The notes under the pieces were generated by a model. It made no database searches, was not told where the DNA came from, and saw nothing but the letters and a program-made list of their open reading frames with translations. A program made the position numbers and the translations under genes. Below are positions 8,971-17,156 of a stretch of DNA of 64,000 bases, piece by piece (the stretch's first letter is position 1; every line of letters starts with the position of its first letter). This DNA is from Prevotella sp. (GTDB taxonomy: Bacteria; Bacteroidota; Bacteroidia; Bacteroidales; Bacteroidaceae): the NCBI GenBank assembly GCA_024682415.1, contig JAIKZG010000032.1:62001-126000 (forward strand). Reading direction: 5' to 3'.

Positions 8971-8989
8971 GGGCGTAATTTTCTCGCCC
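8971..8989 (+). other. Short GC-rich hairpin between the lipid-kinase gene and the glycogen block
   Basis: GGGCG (8971-8975) pairs with CGCCC (8985-8989) over a 9-nt loop. There is no T run, so it is at best a weak terminator or an RNA-processing element. Confidence 0.35.
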
Positions 8990-9030
8990 GATTACAAAAA
9001 CGAACTAATAATTAACACACAACAATATAT

Positions 9031-10977
9031 ATGAGTTATTTACGTTTTGAAAAAGCTCTGATGACCAACTTGGAAGAATCTCTGCCAAGAGAACTTCTTC
9101 GCACTAATCGTTCAGGTGCCTATTCGTGCTCTACAATTGTTGACTGCAACACAAGAAAATATCATGGACTTCTCGTCGTGCCTGTGCCGGAACTCGACGA
9201 CGACAACCATGTGCTCCTGTCCTCGCTCGACGTGACAGTCGTGCAGCATGACGCGGAATTTAATCTTGGGCTGCACCGATACCAAAACAACAATTACAGC
9301 CCGAAAGGACATAAGTACATTCGCGAGTTTGACTGCGACAAGGTGCCAACGACGATTTACCGCGTAGGTGGCGTTATCTTGAAAAAGGAAGTTGTATTCC
9401 AACACTATGAGAACCGCATTTTGATAAGATACACTCTTGAAGATGCACACTCTAACACTAAACTGCGTTTTCAGCCATTTCTCGCATTCCGCAGCGTGAA
9501 GCATTTCACGCACGAAAACGGCGTGGCAAGCAGAGATTATGCTCCCGTGGAGGGCGGCATAAGCACCTGTATGTATGCAGGTTATCCTAATCTCTATATG
9601 CAGTTTAGCAGAAAAAATGAGTTTATCTATCGCCCCGACTGGTATCGCGGAATAGAATATCCTAAGGAACAGGAGCGCGGATATGCTTCCAACGAAGACC
9701 TTTATGTGCCTGGATATTTTGAGGTGAACATAAAGAAAGGCGAAAGCGTAGTGTTTGCGGCTTCTACGTCTGAATGCAAGACAAGAGGCCTAAGCGCGAT
9801 GTTTGAGAAAGAGGTGGAAGAACGTCATCCTCGTGACAACATGTTCCACTGCCTTGTAAACGCTGCTCATCAATTCCACAACAAGAACAACGGCGAGAGA
9901 TACATCCTGGCTGGTTATCCATGGTTTAAATGCAGAGCGCGCGATACATTTATCGCGTTGCCTGGTCTGACTCTTTCCATAGAGGAAGACAATAACTTTG
10001 AAATAGTAATGCAGACAGCCATCAAAGGTATATATGAATTTATGGAGGGCAAACCGCTTTCCGTGAAGATATATGAGATGGAACAGCCCGATGTGCTTCT
10101 GTGGTGCGTTTGGGCAGTGCAGCAATATGCCCGTGAGGTGAGCCATGAGAAATGCGTGGAGAAATACGGCAAGTTGCTGAGAGATATCATCTCATTCATA
10201 TTCGCCGACAAGCATCCTAACCTCCACATGAAGGAAAACGGACTGGTTTATGCTAACGGCAAGGAGAAAGCTTGCACATGGATGAACTCTTCAAGCAACG
10301 GCAAGCCTATCGTGCCTCGCACTGGTTATATCGTGGAATTCAATGCTTTATGGTATAATGCTTTAAGATTTACGGCAGCGTTGGGAGGAGAAGCCGGCGA
10401 CACGCAGACTGCTGAAAAGCTCAATGCGTTGGCAGACAAAGTGCAGAAGAATTTCGTAGACATCTTCCTCAACGACTGTGGATATCTGTTTGATTATGTA
10501 GACGGAAAGATTTCTGACTGGAGCGTTCGCCCGAATCAAATTTTCGCTGTGGCTCTTGACTATTCTCCACTTTCACCGGAACAGAAGAAAGGCGTGCTCG
10601 ATATTTGCACACGCGAGCTACTCACTCCTAAGGGATTGCGCTCTCTTTCTCCTAAGAGCGGTGGATATAATCCTATGTATGTGGGTCCACAGAGCCAACG
10701 CGACTACGCTTATCATCAGGGCACAGTATGGCCATGGCTTGGCGGTTTCTATATGGAAGCCTGCATGAAAGTGTTTAAGCGCACGCGACTCAGCTTCATC
10801 GAAAGACAGATGGTGGGATATGAAGACGAGATGACAGACCACTGTGTCGGCACAATTCCTGAGCTTTTCGACGGAAATCCTCCTTACCGCGGACGCGGAG
10901 GTATATCATTCGCAATGAATGTGGCTGAAATTCTTCGCTCAATGGAAATGCTTGAGAAATACAGCTACAAAGAATAA
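9031..10977 (+). CDS. Glycogen debranching enzyme (amylo-alpha-1,6-glucosidase, GH133-like)
   Basis: 648 residues: an N-terminal GDE_N beta domain (LPRELLRTNRSGAYSCSTI, RKYHGLLVVPVPE) and a C-terminal (alpha/alpha)6 domain from about residue 280 with PWFKCRARDTFIALPG, RTGYIVEFNALWYNALRF, RPNQIFAVALDYSPL and YHQGTVWPWL. It hydrolyses alpha-1,6 branches of glycogen in the cytoplasm. The GT4 and GH57 genes follow at 58 and 59 bp, the usual Bacteroidetes glycogen block. Confidence 0.93.
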   Translation: MSYLRFEKALMTNLEESLPRELLRTNRSGAYSCSTIVDCNTRKYHGLLVVPVPELDDDNHVLLSSLDVTVVQHDAEFNLGLHRYQNNNYSPKGHKYIREFDCDKVPTTIYRVGGVILKKEVVFQHYENRILIRYTLEDAHSNTKLRFQPFLAFRSVKHFTHENGVASRDYAPVEGGISTCMYAGYPNLYMQFSRKNEFIYRPDWYRGIEYPKEQERGYASNEDLYVPGYFEVNIKKGESVVFAASTSECKTRGLSAMFEKEVEERHPRDNMFHCLVNAAHQFHNKNNGERYILAGYPWFKCRARDTFIALPGLTLSIEEDNNFEIVMQTAIKGIYEFMEGKPLSVKIYEMEQPDVLLWCVWAVQQYAREVSHEKCVEKYGKLLRDIISFIFADKHPNLHMKENGLVYANGKEKACTWMNSSSNGKPIVPRTGYIVEFNALWYNALRFTAALGGEAGDTQTAEKLNALADKVQKNFVDIFLNDCGYLFDYVDGKISDWSVRPNQIFAVALDYSPLSPEQKKGVLDICTRELLTPKGLRSLSPKSGGYNPMYVGPQSQRDYAYHQGTVWPWLGGFYMEACMKVFKRTRLSFIERQMVGYEDEMTDHCVGTIPELFDGNPPYRGRGGISFAMNVAEILRSMEMLEKYSYKE

Positions 10978-11035
10978 CTCAATACACACACAACAACACA
11001 TCAATATATATACCTATATATAGAACAGACACTTT

Positions 11036-12304
11036 ATGAAAGTATTAATGTTTGGATGGGAATATCCTCCACATATATTAGGCGGACTAGGCACCGCCAG
11101 CTTCGGAATCACCGAAGGACTGCACGCACAGGGTGACATCGACATTACCTTCTGCCTGCCGAAACCTTGGGGCGATGAAGATCAAAGCAACGCCCACATC
11201 ATAGCGATGAACTGCGTGCCAATTGCATGGCGCGACGTGAACTACGACTATGTAAAAAGTCGTATAGGCAATGTCATGCACCCCGATGAATATTATCAAC
11301 TCAGAGACCACATCTATGCCGACTTCAACTACATGAATGTAAACGATTTGGGATGCATGGAGTTTTCCGGTCGTTATCCTGATAACCTGCACGAGGAGAT
11401 AAACAATTACAGCATAGTAGCCGGTGTGGTGGCTCGCCAACAGAATTTTGACATCATTCATGCTCACGACTGGCTCACCTATCCTGCCGGCATTCACGCA
11501 AAACAGGTAACGGGAAAGCCAATGTGCATACATGTGCACGCCACGGAGTTTGACCGCTCACGCGGAAAACCAAATCCTACGGTATATGGCATTGAAATCG
11601 ACGGTATGAACAATGCCGACTGTATTATGTGCGTAAGCGAACTCACAAGGCAGACCGTAATCAATCAGTATCACCAAGACCCTAAGAAGGTGTTCACAGT
11701 GCATAATGCCGTTTATCCTTTGAGAAAGGAGCTTGCCGATATTCCACGCCCTAATCATAAAGGCAAGGAAAAGGTAGTGACTTTCCTCGGACGACTGACT
11801 ATGCAGAAAGGCCCTGAATATTTCGTGGAAGCTGCGAATATGGTGCTGCACCGCACAAACAACATACGTTTCTGCATGGCTGGTTCGGGCGACATGATGG
11901 ATCAGATGATTTATCTTGCGGCAGAGCGTGGTATTGCCGACAGATTCCACTTCCCTGGCTTCATGAGAGGCAAGCAGGTGTATGAATGCCTGAAGGATTC
12001 CGACGTTTATGTAATGCCTTCTGTGAGTGAGCCATTCGGTATCTCTCCTCTTGAGGCTATGCAATGCGGCACTCCTACAATCATTTCAAAGCAGAGCGGA
12101 TGCGCCGAGATTCTCAACAACTGCATAAAGGTGGATTATTGGGATGTTCACGCATTGGCAGACGCAATGTATTCTATCTGCCATAATGAAAGTCTTTTCA
12201 CCTATCTGCAGGAAGAAGGAAAGAAAGAAGTAGACCAGATAACATGGGAAAAGGTGGGATTATGGATACGCGAACTTTATGAGCGCACTCTCGGCTGGAG
12301 ATAA
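11036..12304 (+). CDS. GT4-type glycosyltransferase, glycogen synthase-like
   Basis: 422 residues, GT-B fold. The N-terminus MKVLMFGWEYPPHILGGLGTA is close to glycogen synthases and carries the glycine-rich loop; HAHDW at about 147 is the acceptor-side histidine region; the C-terminal domain has FLGRLTMQKGPEYF and the retaining E-x7-E motif E332-PFGISPL-E340. It probably elongates glycogen with a nucleotide-glucose donor; donor and acceptor are inferred from the neighbours. Confidence 0.88.
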   Translation: MKVLMFGWEYPPHILGGLGTASFGITEGLHAQGDIDITFCLPKPWGDEDQSNAHIIAMNCVPIAWRDVNYDYVKSRIGNVMHPDEYYQLRDHIYADFNYMNVNDLGCMEFSGRYPDNLHEEINNYSIVAGVVARQQNFDIIHAHDWLTYPAGIHAKQVTGKPMCIHVHATEFDRSRGKPNPTVYGIEIDGMNNADCIMCVSELTRQTVINQYHQDPKKVFTVHNAVYPLRKELADIPRPNHKGKEKVVTFLGRLTMQKGPEYFVEAANMVLHRTNNIRFCMAGSGDMMDQMIYLAAERGIADRFHFPGFMRGKQVYECLKDSDVYVMPSVSEPFGISPLEAMQCGTPTIISKQSGCAEILNNCIKVDYWDVHALADAMYSICHNESLFTYLQEEGKKEVDQITWEKVGLWIRELYERTLGWR

Positions 12305-12363
12305 CATCTCTGCCCCACTTCACAAATTCATCAACCAACAAAAAAGAAATAACATACACATAT

Positions 12364-13752
12364 ATGAAAACAATATGCCTATATTTTGAGATACACCAAT
12401 TAACGCATCTCAAACGCTATAGATTCTTCGACATAGGTGCCGATCATTATTATTACGACGATTATGAGAACGAACGCTCAATCACGGATATCGTGCAGCG
12501 TTCTTATTTGCCAGCTCTTAACGCAATTCAGCAGATGATAGCCGACGCTAAAGGCGCGTTTAAAGTGGCTTTCTCTATTTCCGGTGTCGGCATGGAGCAA
12601 CTTGAAGTTTACGCTCCTGAAGTGCTCGACAAATTACAGGAGCTGAGCAAAACAGGCTGCGTGGAATTTCTTGCCGAGCCTTATTCTCACGGACTTTCTT
12701 CACTCATCAACGAAAAGTGTTTTGAAAAGGAAGTGAAACGCCAGATGGCTCGCATGAAGGAGTATTTCGGACAGACTCCACAGGTGCTTCGCAACTCTTC
12801 TTTGATTTACAACGACGAGATTGGTCGCTTGGCAGCTCACATGGGATTCAAGGGTATGCTCACCGAGGGAGCGAAACATGTTTTGGGCTGGAAATCACCT
12901 CACTACGTTTATCATTGCGCGCTCAATCCGAAACTCAAATTGCTGCTTCGAGATATTACTTTCAGTGATGATATCTCATTGCGATTCAACAATAGCGACT
13001 GGGAAGGCTATCCTCTCTTTGCCGACAACTACATCGACAGAATAGCGAAGTTGCCTAACGAGGAACAGATAGTAAACATATTTATGGAGCTTTCTGCCCT
13101 CGGCATTGCGCAACCATTGTCAAGCAACATTCTTGAGTTTATGAAAGCTCTGCCTGCCTGCGCTAAATCTCGTGGAATTACATTCGCCACTCCTTCGGAG
13201 ATATTCGCGCGCACAAAGAGTATTTCAGCTCTCAATGTGCCAGACTCTCTGAGCTGGGTAGACGAAGAACGCGACGTGAGCACATGGCTCGGAAATCCTA
13301 TGCAGCGTGAAGCTTTTGATAAACTTTACAGCATTGCCGACCGCGTGATGATAGCCAACTCTCCACGACTGAATCAAGACTGGGACTACTTGCAGGCAAG
13401 CAACAATTTCCGCTTTATGACAACAAAGCCGTCAAATGTAGGATTGGACAGAGGTATTTACAGCAGTCCTTTCGATGCGTTCACCAATTATATGAATATT
13501 CTCGGCGACTTCATCGGAAGAGTACAGGCTCTCTACCCTATGGATATTGACAACGATCAGCTCAACTCTCTTCTTACAACAATTAAGAATCAAGGCGATG
13601 AGATTGAGATGAAGACAAAGGAGATTGAGCGTTTGCAGACTAAGATAGAAAAGATAGAGTCTGAAAGCGACAAGATTCGTGAGCAGATGGATGCTAAGAA
13701 AAAGCCAGCTAAGAAACCGGCAGCAAAGAAAGCTCCGGCTAAAAAGAAGTAA
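12364..13752 (+). CDS. GH57-family protein with lost catalytic residues and Lys/Ala/Pro-rich tail
   Basis: 462 residues. Residues 1-270 follow the GH57 barrel of Bacteroidetes glycogen clusters (MKTICLYFEIHQ, FFDIGADHYYYDDY, CVEFLAEPYSHG, GFKGMLTEGAKH). Active relatives, as I recall them, have HQP, a nucleophile Glu in NTELIY and an acid/base Asp in a DYETFGEH motif. Here these read HQL, NSSLIY (S146) and MELSALGIAQ (E242). The protein is therefore probably not a working amylase. Residues about 395-440 form a coiled coil, and the end is rich in KPAKK/AAKKAP, like histone H1 tails. It could be a glycogen-binding or regulatory subunit. The reading frame is intact, so it is not a simple pseudogene. 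Confidence 0.82.
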   Translation: MKTICLYFEIHQLTHLKRYRFFDIGADHYYYDDYENERSITDIVQRSYLPALNAIQQMIADAKGAFKVAFSISGVGMEQLEVYAPEVLDKLQELSKTGCVEFLAEPYSHGLSSLINEKCFEKEVKRQMARMKEYFGQTPQVLRNSSLIYNDEIGRLAAHMGFKGMLTEGAKHVLGWKSPHYVYHCALNPKLKLLLRDITFSDDISLRFNNSDWEGYPLFADNYIDRIAKLPNEEQIVNIFMELSALGIAQPLSSNILEFMKALPACAKSRGITFATPSEIFARTKSISALNVPDSLSWVDEERDVSTWLGNPMQREAFDKLYSIADRVMIANSPRLNQDWDYLQASNNFRFMTTKPSNVGLDRGIYSSPFDAFTNYMNILGDFIGRVQALYPMDIDNDQLNSLLTTIKNQGDEIEMKTKEIERLQTKIEKIESESDKIREQMDAKKKPAKKPAAKKAPAKKK

Positions 13753-13776
13753 ATAATTTAGGTTTGTTATTATAAG

Positions 13777-13819
13777 GAAGTAAATCAGCGTTTTTACGAT
13801 GCTGATTTACTTCTTTTTT
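13777..13819. terminator. Bidirectional terminator between the glycogen block and the B12 operon
   Basis: A perfect 13-bp stem, GAAGTAAATCAGC (13777-13789) with its complement at 13801-13813, 11-nt loop, T run after it on the plus strand. The 3' arm overlaps the stop of the minus-strand permease gene. Confidence 0.85.
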
Positions 13820-14799
13820 ATTATGATATAGATAATGACAGGCGCGCCTATCAATGGCGTAATAGCATTGAGAGGAATCATTCCATGTTCGCGTGGCAGG
13901 AAACAAATGAAGTTGCAAAGCAAAGCAACAAACGCGCCACAGAGAATTGTAGCTGGAAGAAGTGAGCGATTGTTTTCCGTAGAAAGAAGCAGTCTTGCGA
14001 TATGAGGTACGGCAAGCCCGATAAATGCTACTGGCCCACAAAAGGCAGTACAAACAGCCGTAAGAAGTCCTGTAACAAGAAGCAGGATATTGCGAAGAAG
14101 AGAAACGTTTACTCCAAGATTTTCTGCGTAACGCTCTCCTAACAGCATTGCGTTAAGAGGCTTTACAAGCAATAAAGCGAATGTAAGTCCGATAATACAG
14201 ATTAAGGCAAAGACTGGTATCTGAGCCATTGACACTCCGCCAAAATTTCCCATGCCCCATACCATATAGGAACGCACTCCTTCTTCGGTGGCAAAGAAAT
14301 TAAGCAGAGAAATTGCCGCTGAAGACAGATAGCCCACCATAATGCCGATAATGAGCAACATCGTATTGCTGCGCACGATTATAGAAAAGAAGAAGATAAC
14401 TGCCGTGACAATCATTGCTCCGAGAAACGCTGCAAAAAGAATCGCTAAATATCCTCCGAAACTGTAAGCTCCCATTCCTACCGAACCGCCAAGCAAAAGC
14501 ATGACAAGGGCCACGCCTAAACCTGCTCCTGAGCTTACACCAAAGATAGATGGCCCGGCTAAAGGATTACGAAAAGCAATCTGCAATAAAAGTCCGGAAG
14601 TGGCAAGAGAAGCACCGCAAAGCAAAGCCGTGATAGCTTGTGGCAGACGGGTTTCAAGAATGATAAATCGCCATGACTCATTATACGACTCGTCTGTGGT
14701 AAGAATATTCCAAATCTCTTTTGCCGGAATATCTATCGAGCCATAAAAGAGATTAGCGACAAACATTATTGCCACGCAAAACAACAATATCTTTTTCAT
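13807..14799 (-). CDS. btuC: FecCD/BtuC-type ABC transporter permease
   Basis: 330 residues, almost entirely membrane helices, with the FecCD signatures LPQAITALLCGASLATSGLLLQ.FRNPLAGPSIFGVSSGAGLG near residues 54-93 and FCGPVAFIGLAVPHIARLL in the C-terminal third. It is the inner-membrane channel for a corrinoid or similar complex. The vitamin B12 assignment rests on its position behind a cobalamin riboswitch and BtuB/BtuG/BtuF-like genes. It is the last gene of the operon; no ATPase gene follows. Confidence 0.88.
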   Translation of the reverse strand: MKKILLFCVAIMFVANLFYGSIDIPAKEIWNILTTDESYNESWRFIILETRLPQAITALLCGASLATSGLLLQIAFRNPLAGPSIFGVSSGAGLGVALVMLLLGGSVGMGAYSFGGYLAILFAAFLGAMIVTAVIFFFSIIVRSNTMLLIIGIMVGYLSSAAISLLNFFATEEGVRSYMVWGMGNFGGVSMAQIPVFALICIIGLTFALLLVKPLNAMLLGERYAENLGVNVSLLRNILLLVTGLLTAVCTAFCGPVAFIGLAVPHIARLLLSTENNRSLLPATILCGAFVALLCNFICFLPREHGMIPLNAITPLIGAPVIIYIIIKKK

Positions 14800-14845
14800 A
14801 TATAATCTTTTTTATATAATATGGCGTATATATCGAAGCAACGCA

Positions 14846-15970
14846 TTACAACTTGCTGTAATATCTTAAATTCCCTTTTACTTCAGGATGAAGCAAAATA
14901 ATAAGCTCACGAAGAAGAAAATCGGGACGAAATGGCACTTCATCAAAATATGGAATTTTGGTGCTGTTGCATTCATAAATATTACCTGTCTTAAAACTCT
15001 TCAAAGTGGCATAGCCATGATATTCGCTTAGCAAATCCTCACGAGAAAGCATTCTGTCGCCCTCATATTTGAATACCCACACATCTGCGTCGGAAACTTT
15101 TGCGAGCACCTGTTCAGGCGAAAGGGCTAACGAGCCGCTATTCTTATCATTGGCAAAGGCATACGTGCCGTTAGCGTCTTTGATAATCTGCCCCATAGTG
15201 CTTTCTCCTCCCGGCATATACCATGTAGAACCAGTTTTGCGCTCTGTAATAATAGAAAGTCCCTTAGGCATATTCTTCGCTTTTGTTTTCAACGCATTAT
15301 ATGAAGAATCAACAACAGCGAAAAGAGAATCGGCTTCATGCTCTCTGCCATAAATCATTCCATAAAGTTTCATCCACTCTGCCCTGCCGAGAGCCGTAGA
15401 TTCCATATAATCAGCACATTCGATAATTGGAATACCTATCTCTTCTAACTTGCCATATCCACCGCTGTTTTCAAAAGGAGAAATAAGCATTCCGTTGGCT
15501 TTGATATTAATTATCTTTTCAACGACAGGCGACATTCCGTTACCGCAATCGGCTATTTTTCCTTTTGAAATAAGAGTTTTTACCTGTTTGTCAAGTATAT
15601 ATTGCGCATCACACACGCCGGCGATACCATCTAAACCATTCAAAGAAGCAAGAAGGAAGCAGTGTGCCGATGTAAATACTATGCTTTTTTTGAGAGGAGT
15701 GCGGACGATTGTCCCATTCGGCAAATCATTTGGCATTTTCTCATTGCGAGGCACAAGTATGTATTTATGCAATGTGTTTCCTTTATGCCAAGGGTCGGCG
15801 ACAAGTACTTCCGAAAAATGGTCGTGCTTCACGATAGTAAGCAGGCGAGCATATTTCAGCTTAACGGTATCTCCGCTATTTGCGCCAACGGAATTAGTGC
15901 GCCCTGCTCCGCATGAGCAAAGCAGCAACGCACTAATAAAAGTCAGAACAAATAAATGTTTTATATTCAT
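14846..15970 (-). CDS. btuF: Periplasmic binding lipoprotein of a B12-type ABC transporter
   Basis: 374 residues with a lipoprotein signal (LLLCSCGAG, lipidated Cys at 18 or 20) and the class III binding-protein fold seen in BtuF/FepB/FhuD proteins: a paired-lobe layout, GDTVKLKYARLLTIVKHD near the mature start, ANGMLISPFENSG and a long central helix. It should deliver corrinoid to the BtuC permease encoded 46 bp downstream. The ligand is inferred from the riboswitch-controlled operon. Confidence 0.82.
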   Translation of the reverse strand: MNIKHLFVLTFISALLLCSCGAGRTNSVGANSGDTVKLKYARLLTIVKHDHFSEVLVADPWHKGNTLHKYILVPRNEKMPNDLPNGTIVRTPLKKSIVFTSAHCFLLASLNGLDGIAGVCDAQYILDKQVKTLISKGKIADCGNGMSPVVEKIINIKANGMLISPFENSGGYGKLEEIGIPIIECADYMESTALGRAEWMKLYGMIYGREHEADSLFAVVDSSYNALKTKAKNMPKGLSIITERKTGSTWYMPGGESTMGQIIKDANGTYAFANDKNSGSLALSPEQVLAKVSDADVWVFKYEGDRMLSREDLLSEYHGYATLKSFKTGNIYECNSTKIPYFDEVPFRPDFLLRELIILLHPEVKGNLRYYSKL

Positions 15971-15989
15971 TCCTTATGAAAGATAAATA

Positions 15990-17117
15990 TTATTCTATGT
16001 GGTAGTCGTAAGCAAATACCATTGCCTCAGGATCTACACCCACATCTACCTTACGCTGCAATTCGCCTGAACGATTATAAACATTCATATAACCATTCTT
16101 AAAATAATCAGCATAGCCGTTTTCACCCAAACTCATAGATGTGATATAAACATAATTTGTAACTGGATCAACGAATATTCCTGTAGGGCTGTCTACACCA
16201 GTCTGAGTAAAGGTAGAAGTAGTTCTGTAGGCAAGATTATATACATTATAAGTAGCTGCCGTACTGCTGCCATAAGGAGCATTGATGAAGTAAATAAAAC
16301 CATTGGCTACATCGCACGCCATAGCTGTAGCGTCAACGACTTTCTCTACCCCGAAGCTACCGATATTGCCTGTGATTCTCACGATATGCGCATCCTTTTG
16401 AGCATACGGAGCTGTTGTCTCATAATATCCCATGTCGAGAACGTAAGCACCATCCTGCATTACCACTACCGACTTAGGATTTTTAATAAGGTCGCTCTTA
16501 ATCTGGGTAACTTCATAAGTATTTAGATTGACAAGTGCGACAGAAGCATTAACCTGATTGGCCAAATCAGAATTTGCGACAAACAGATAATTGCCATTCA
16601 CGCACATTCCCTCAGGATAAGAACCCACTTCTATTGTCTTGTGGCAAGCATAAGAGGTAGTATCTATCTGAGCGACAAAGCCATCATAAGTATCAACGAA
16701 AACATAACCGCCGCTGACAGCAAGATGACGTGGCTGCTTGCCCTTATCATTACCCATAAGGGTTGTTGTGCTTAGCTGAGCAATCTTCTTCATACTCTTC
16801 TTATCTACCACCCAAACAGTGTTTTCGTCTGTTGCGACGACATAAAGTTTGCTGCCATAAACAACAGCATCGTTCACAGTACCACCAAGCTCCACGCCAT
16901 TCACGCTCTTGAATGCGTTAGGAGTTGCTGCCCACGAAGCTACATCAATGGCAGTAATACTGCCATTAATGTTTGAGCTATGATTACCCACGTTAATAAC
17001 GAAAGCAGAAACCTTGTCGAGAACAATTTTCTGAGAAGGTGAGTCATTGTCGTCGCATGAAGTAAACGACACAAAAGCCATCATAAGCATGGCAAAATTC
17101 AATAAATGTTTTTTCAT
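15990..17117 (-). CDS. btuG: Surface beta-propeller lipoprotein, BtuG-like
   Basis: 375 residues with a lipoprotein signal ending at C21 (FVSFTSCDDND, acidic residues after Cys as in surface-exported Bacteroidetes lipoproteins). The rest is a series of about 45-residue blades of the YncE/DUF5074 type (for example GSYPEGMCVNGNYLFVANS). In Bacteroides, BtuG proteins bind B12 with very high affinity and lid the BtuB receptor. The gene lies 39 bp behind the receptor gene and under the same riboswitch, which supports BtuG more than a generic YncE. Confidence 0.82.
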   Translation of the reverse strand: MKKHLLNFAMLMMAFVSFTSCDDNDSPSQKIVLDKVSAFVINVGNHSSNINGSITAIDVASWAATPNAFKSVNGVELGGTVNDAVVYGSKLYVVATDENTVWVVDKKSMKKIAQLSTTTLMGNDKGKQPRHLAVSGGYVFVDTYDGFVAQIDTTSYACHKTIEVGSYPEGMCVNGNYLFVANSDLANQVNASVALVNLNTYEVTQIKSDLIKNPKSVVVMQDGAYVLDMGYYETTAPYAQKDAHIVRITGNIGSFGVEKVVDATAMACDVANGFIYFINAPYGSSTAATYNVYNLAYRTTSTFTQTGVDSPTGIFVDPVTNYVYITSMSLGENGYADYFKNGYMNVYNRSGELQRKVDVGVDPEAMVFAYDYHIE

Positions 17118-17156
17118 TCTTTTATTTTGTAATTAAAAATAAGTGATATTCATATT

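Noticed and set aside
13807..17117. Iron-siderophore uptake operon
   Set aside because: FecCD permease and binding protein alone could be siderophore-specific, but the cobalamin riboswitch and the BtuG-like propeller protein favour corrinoids.
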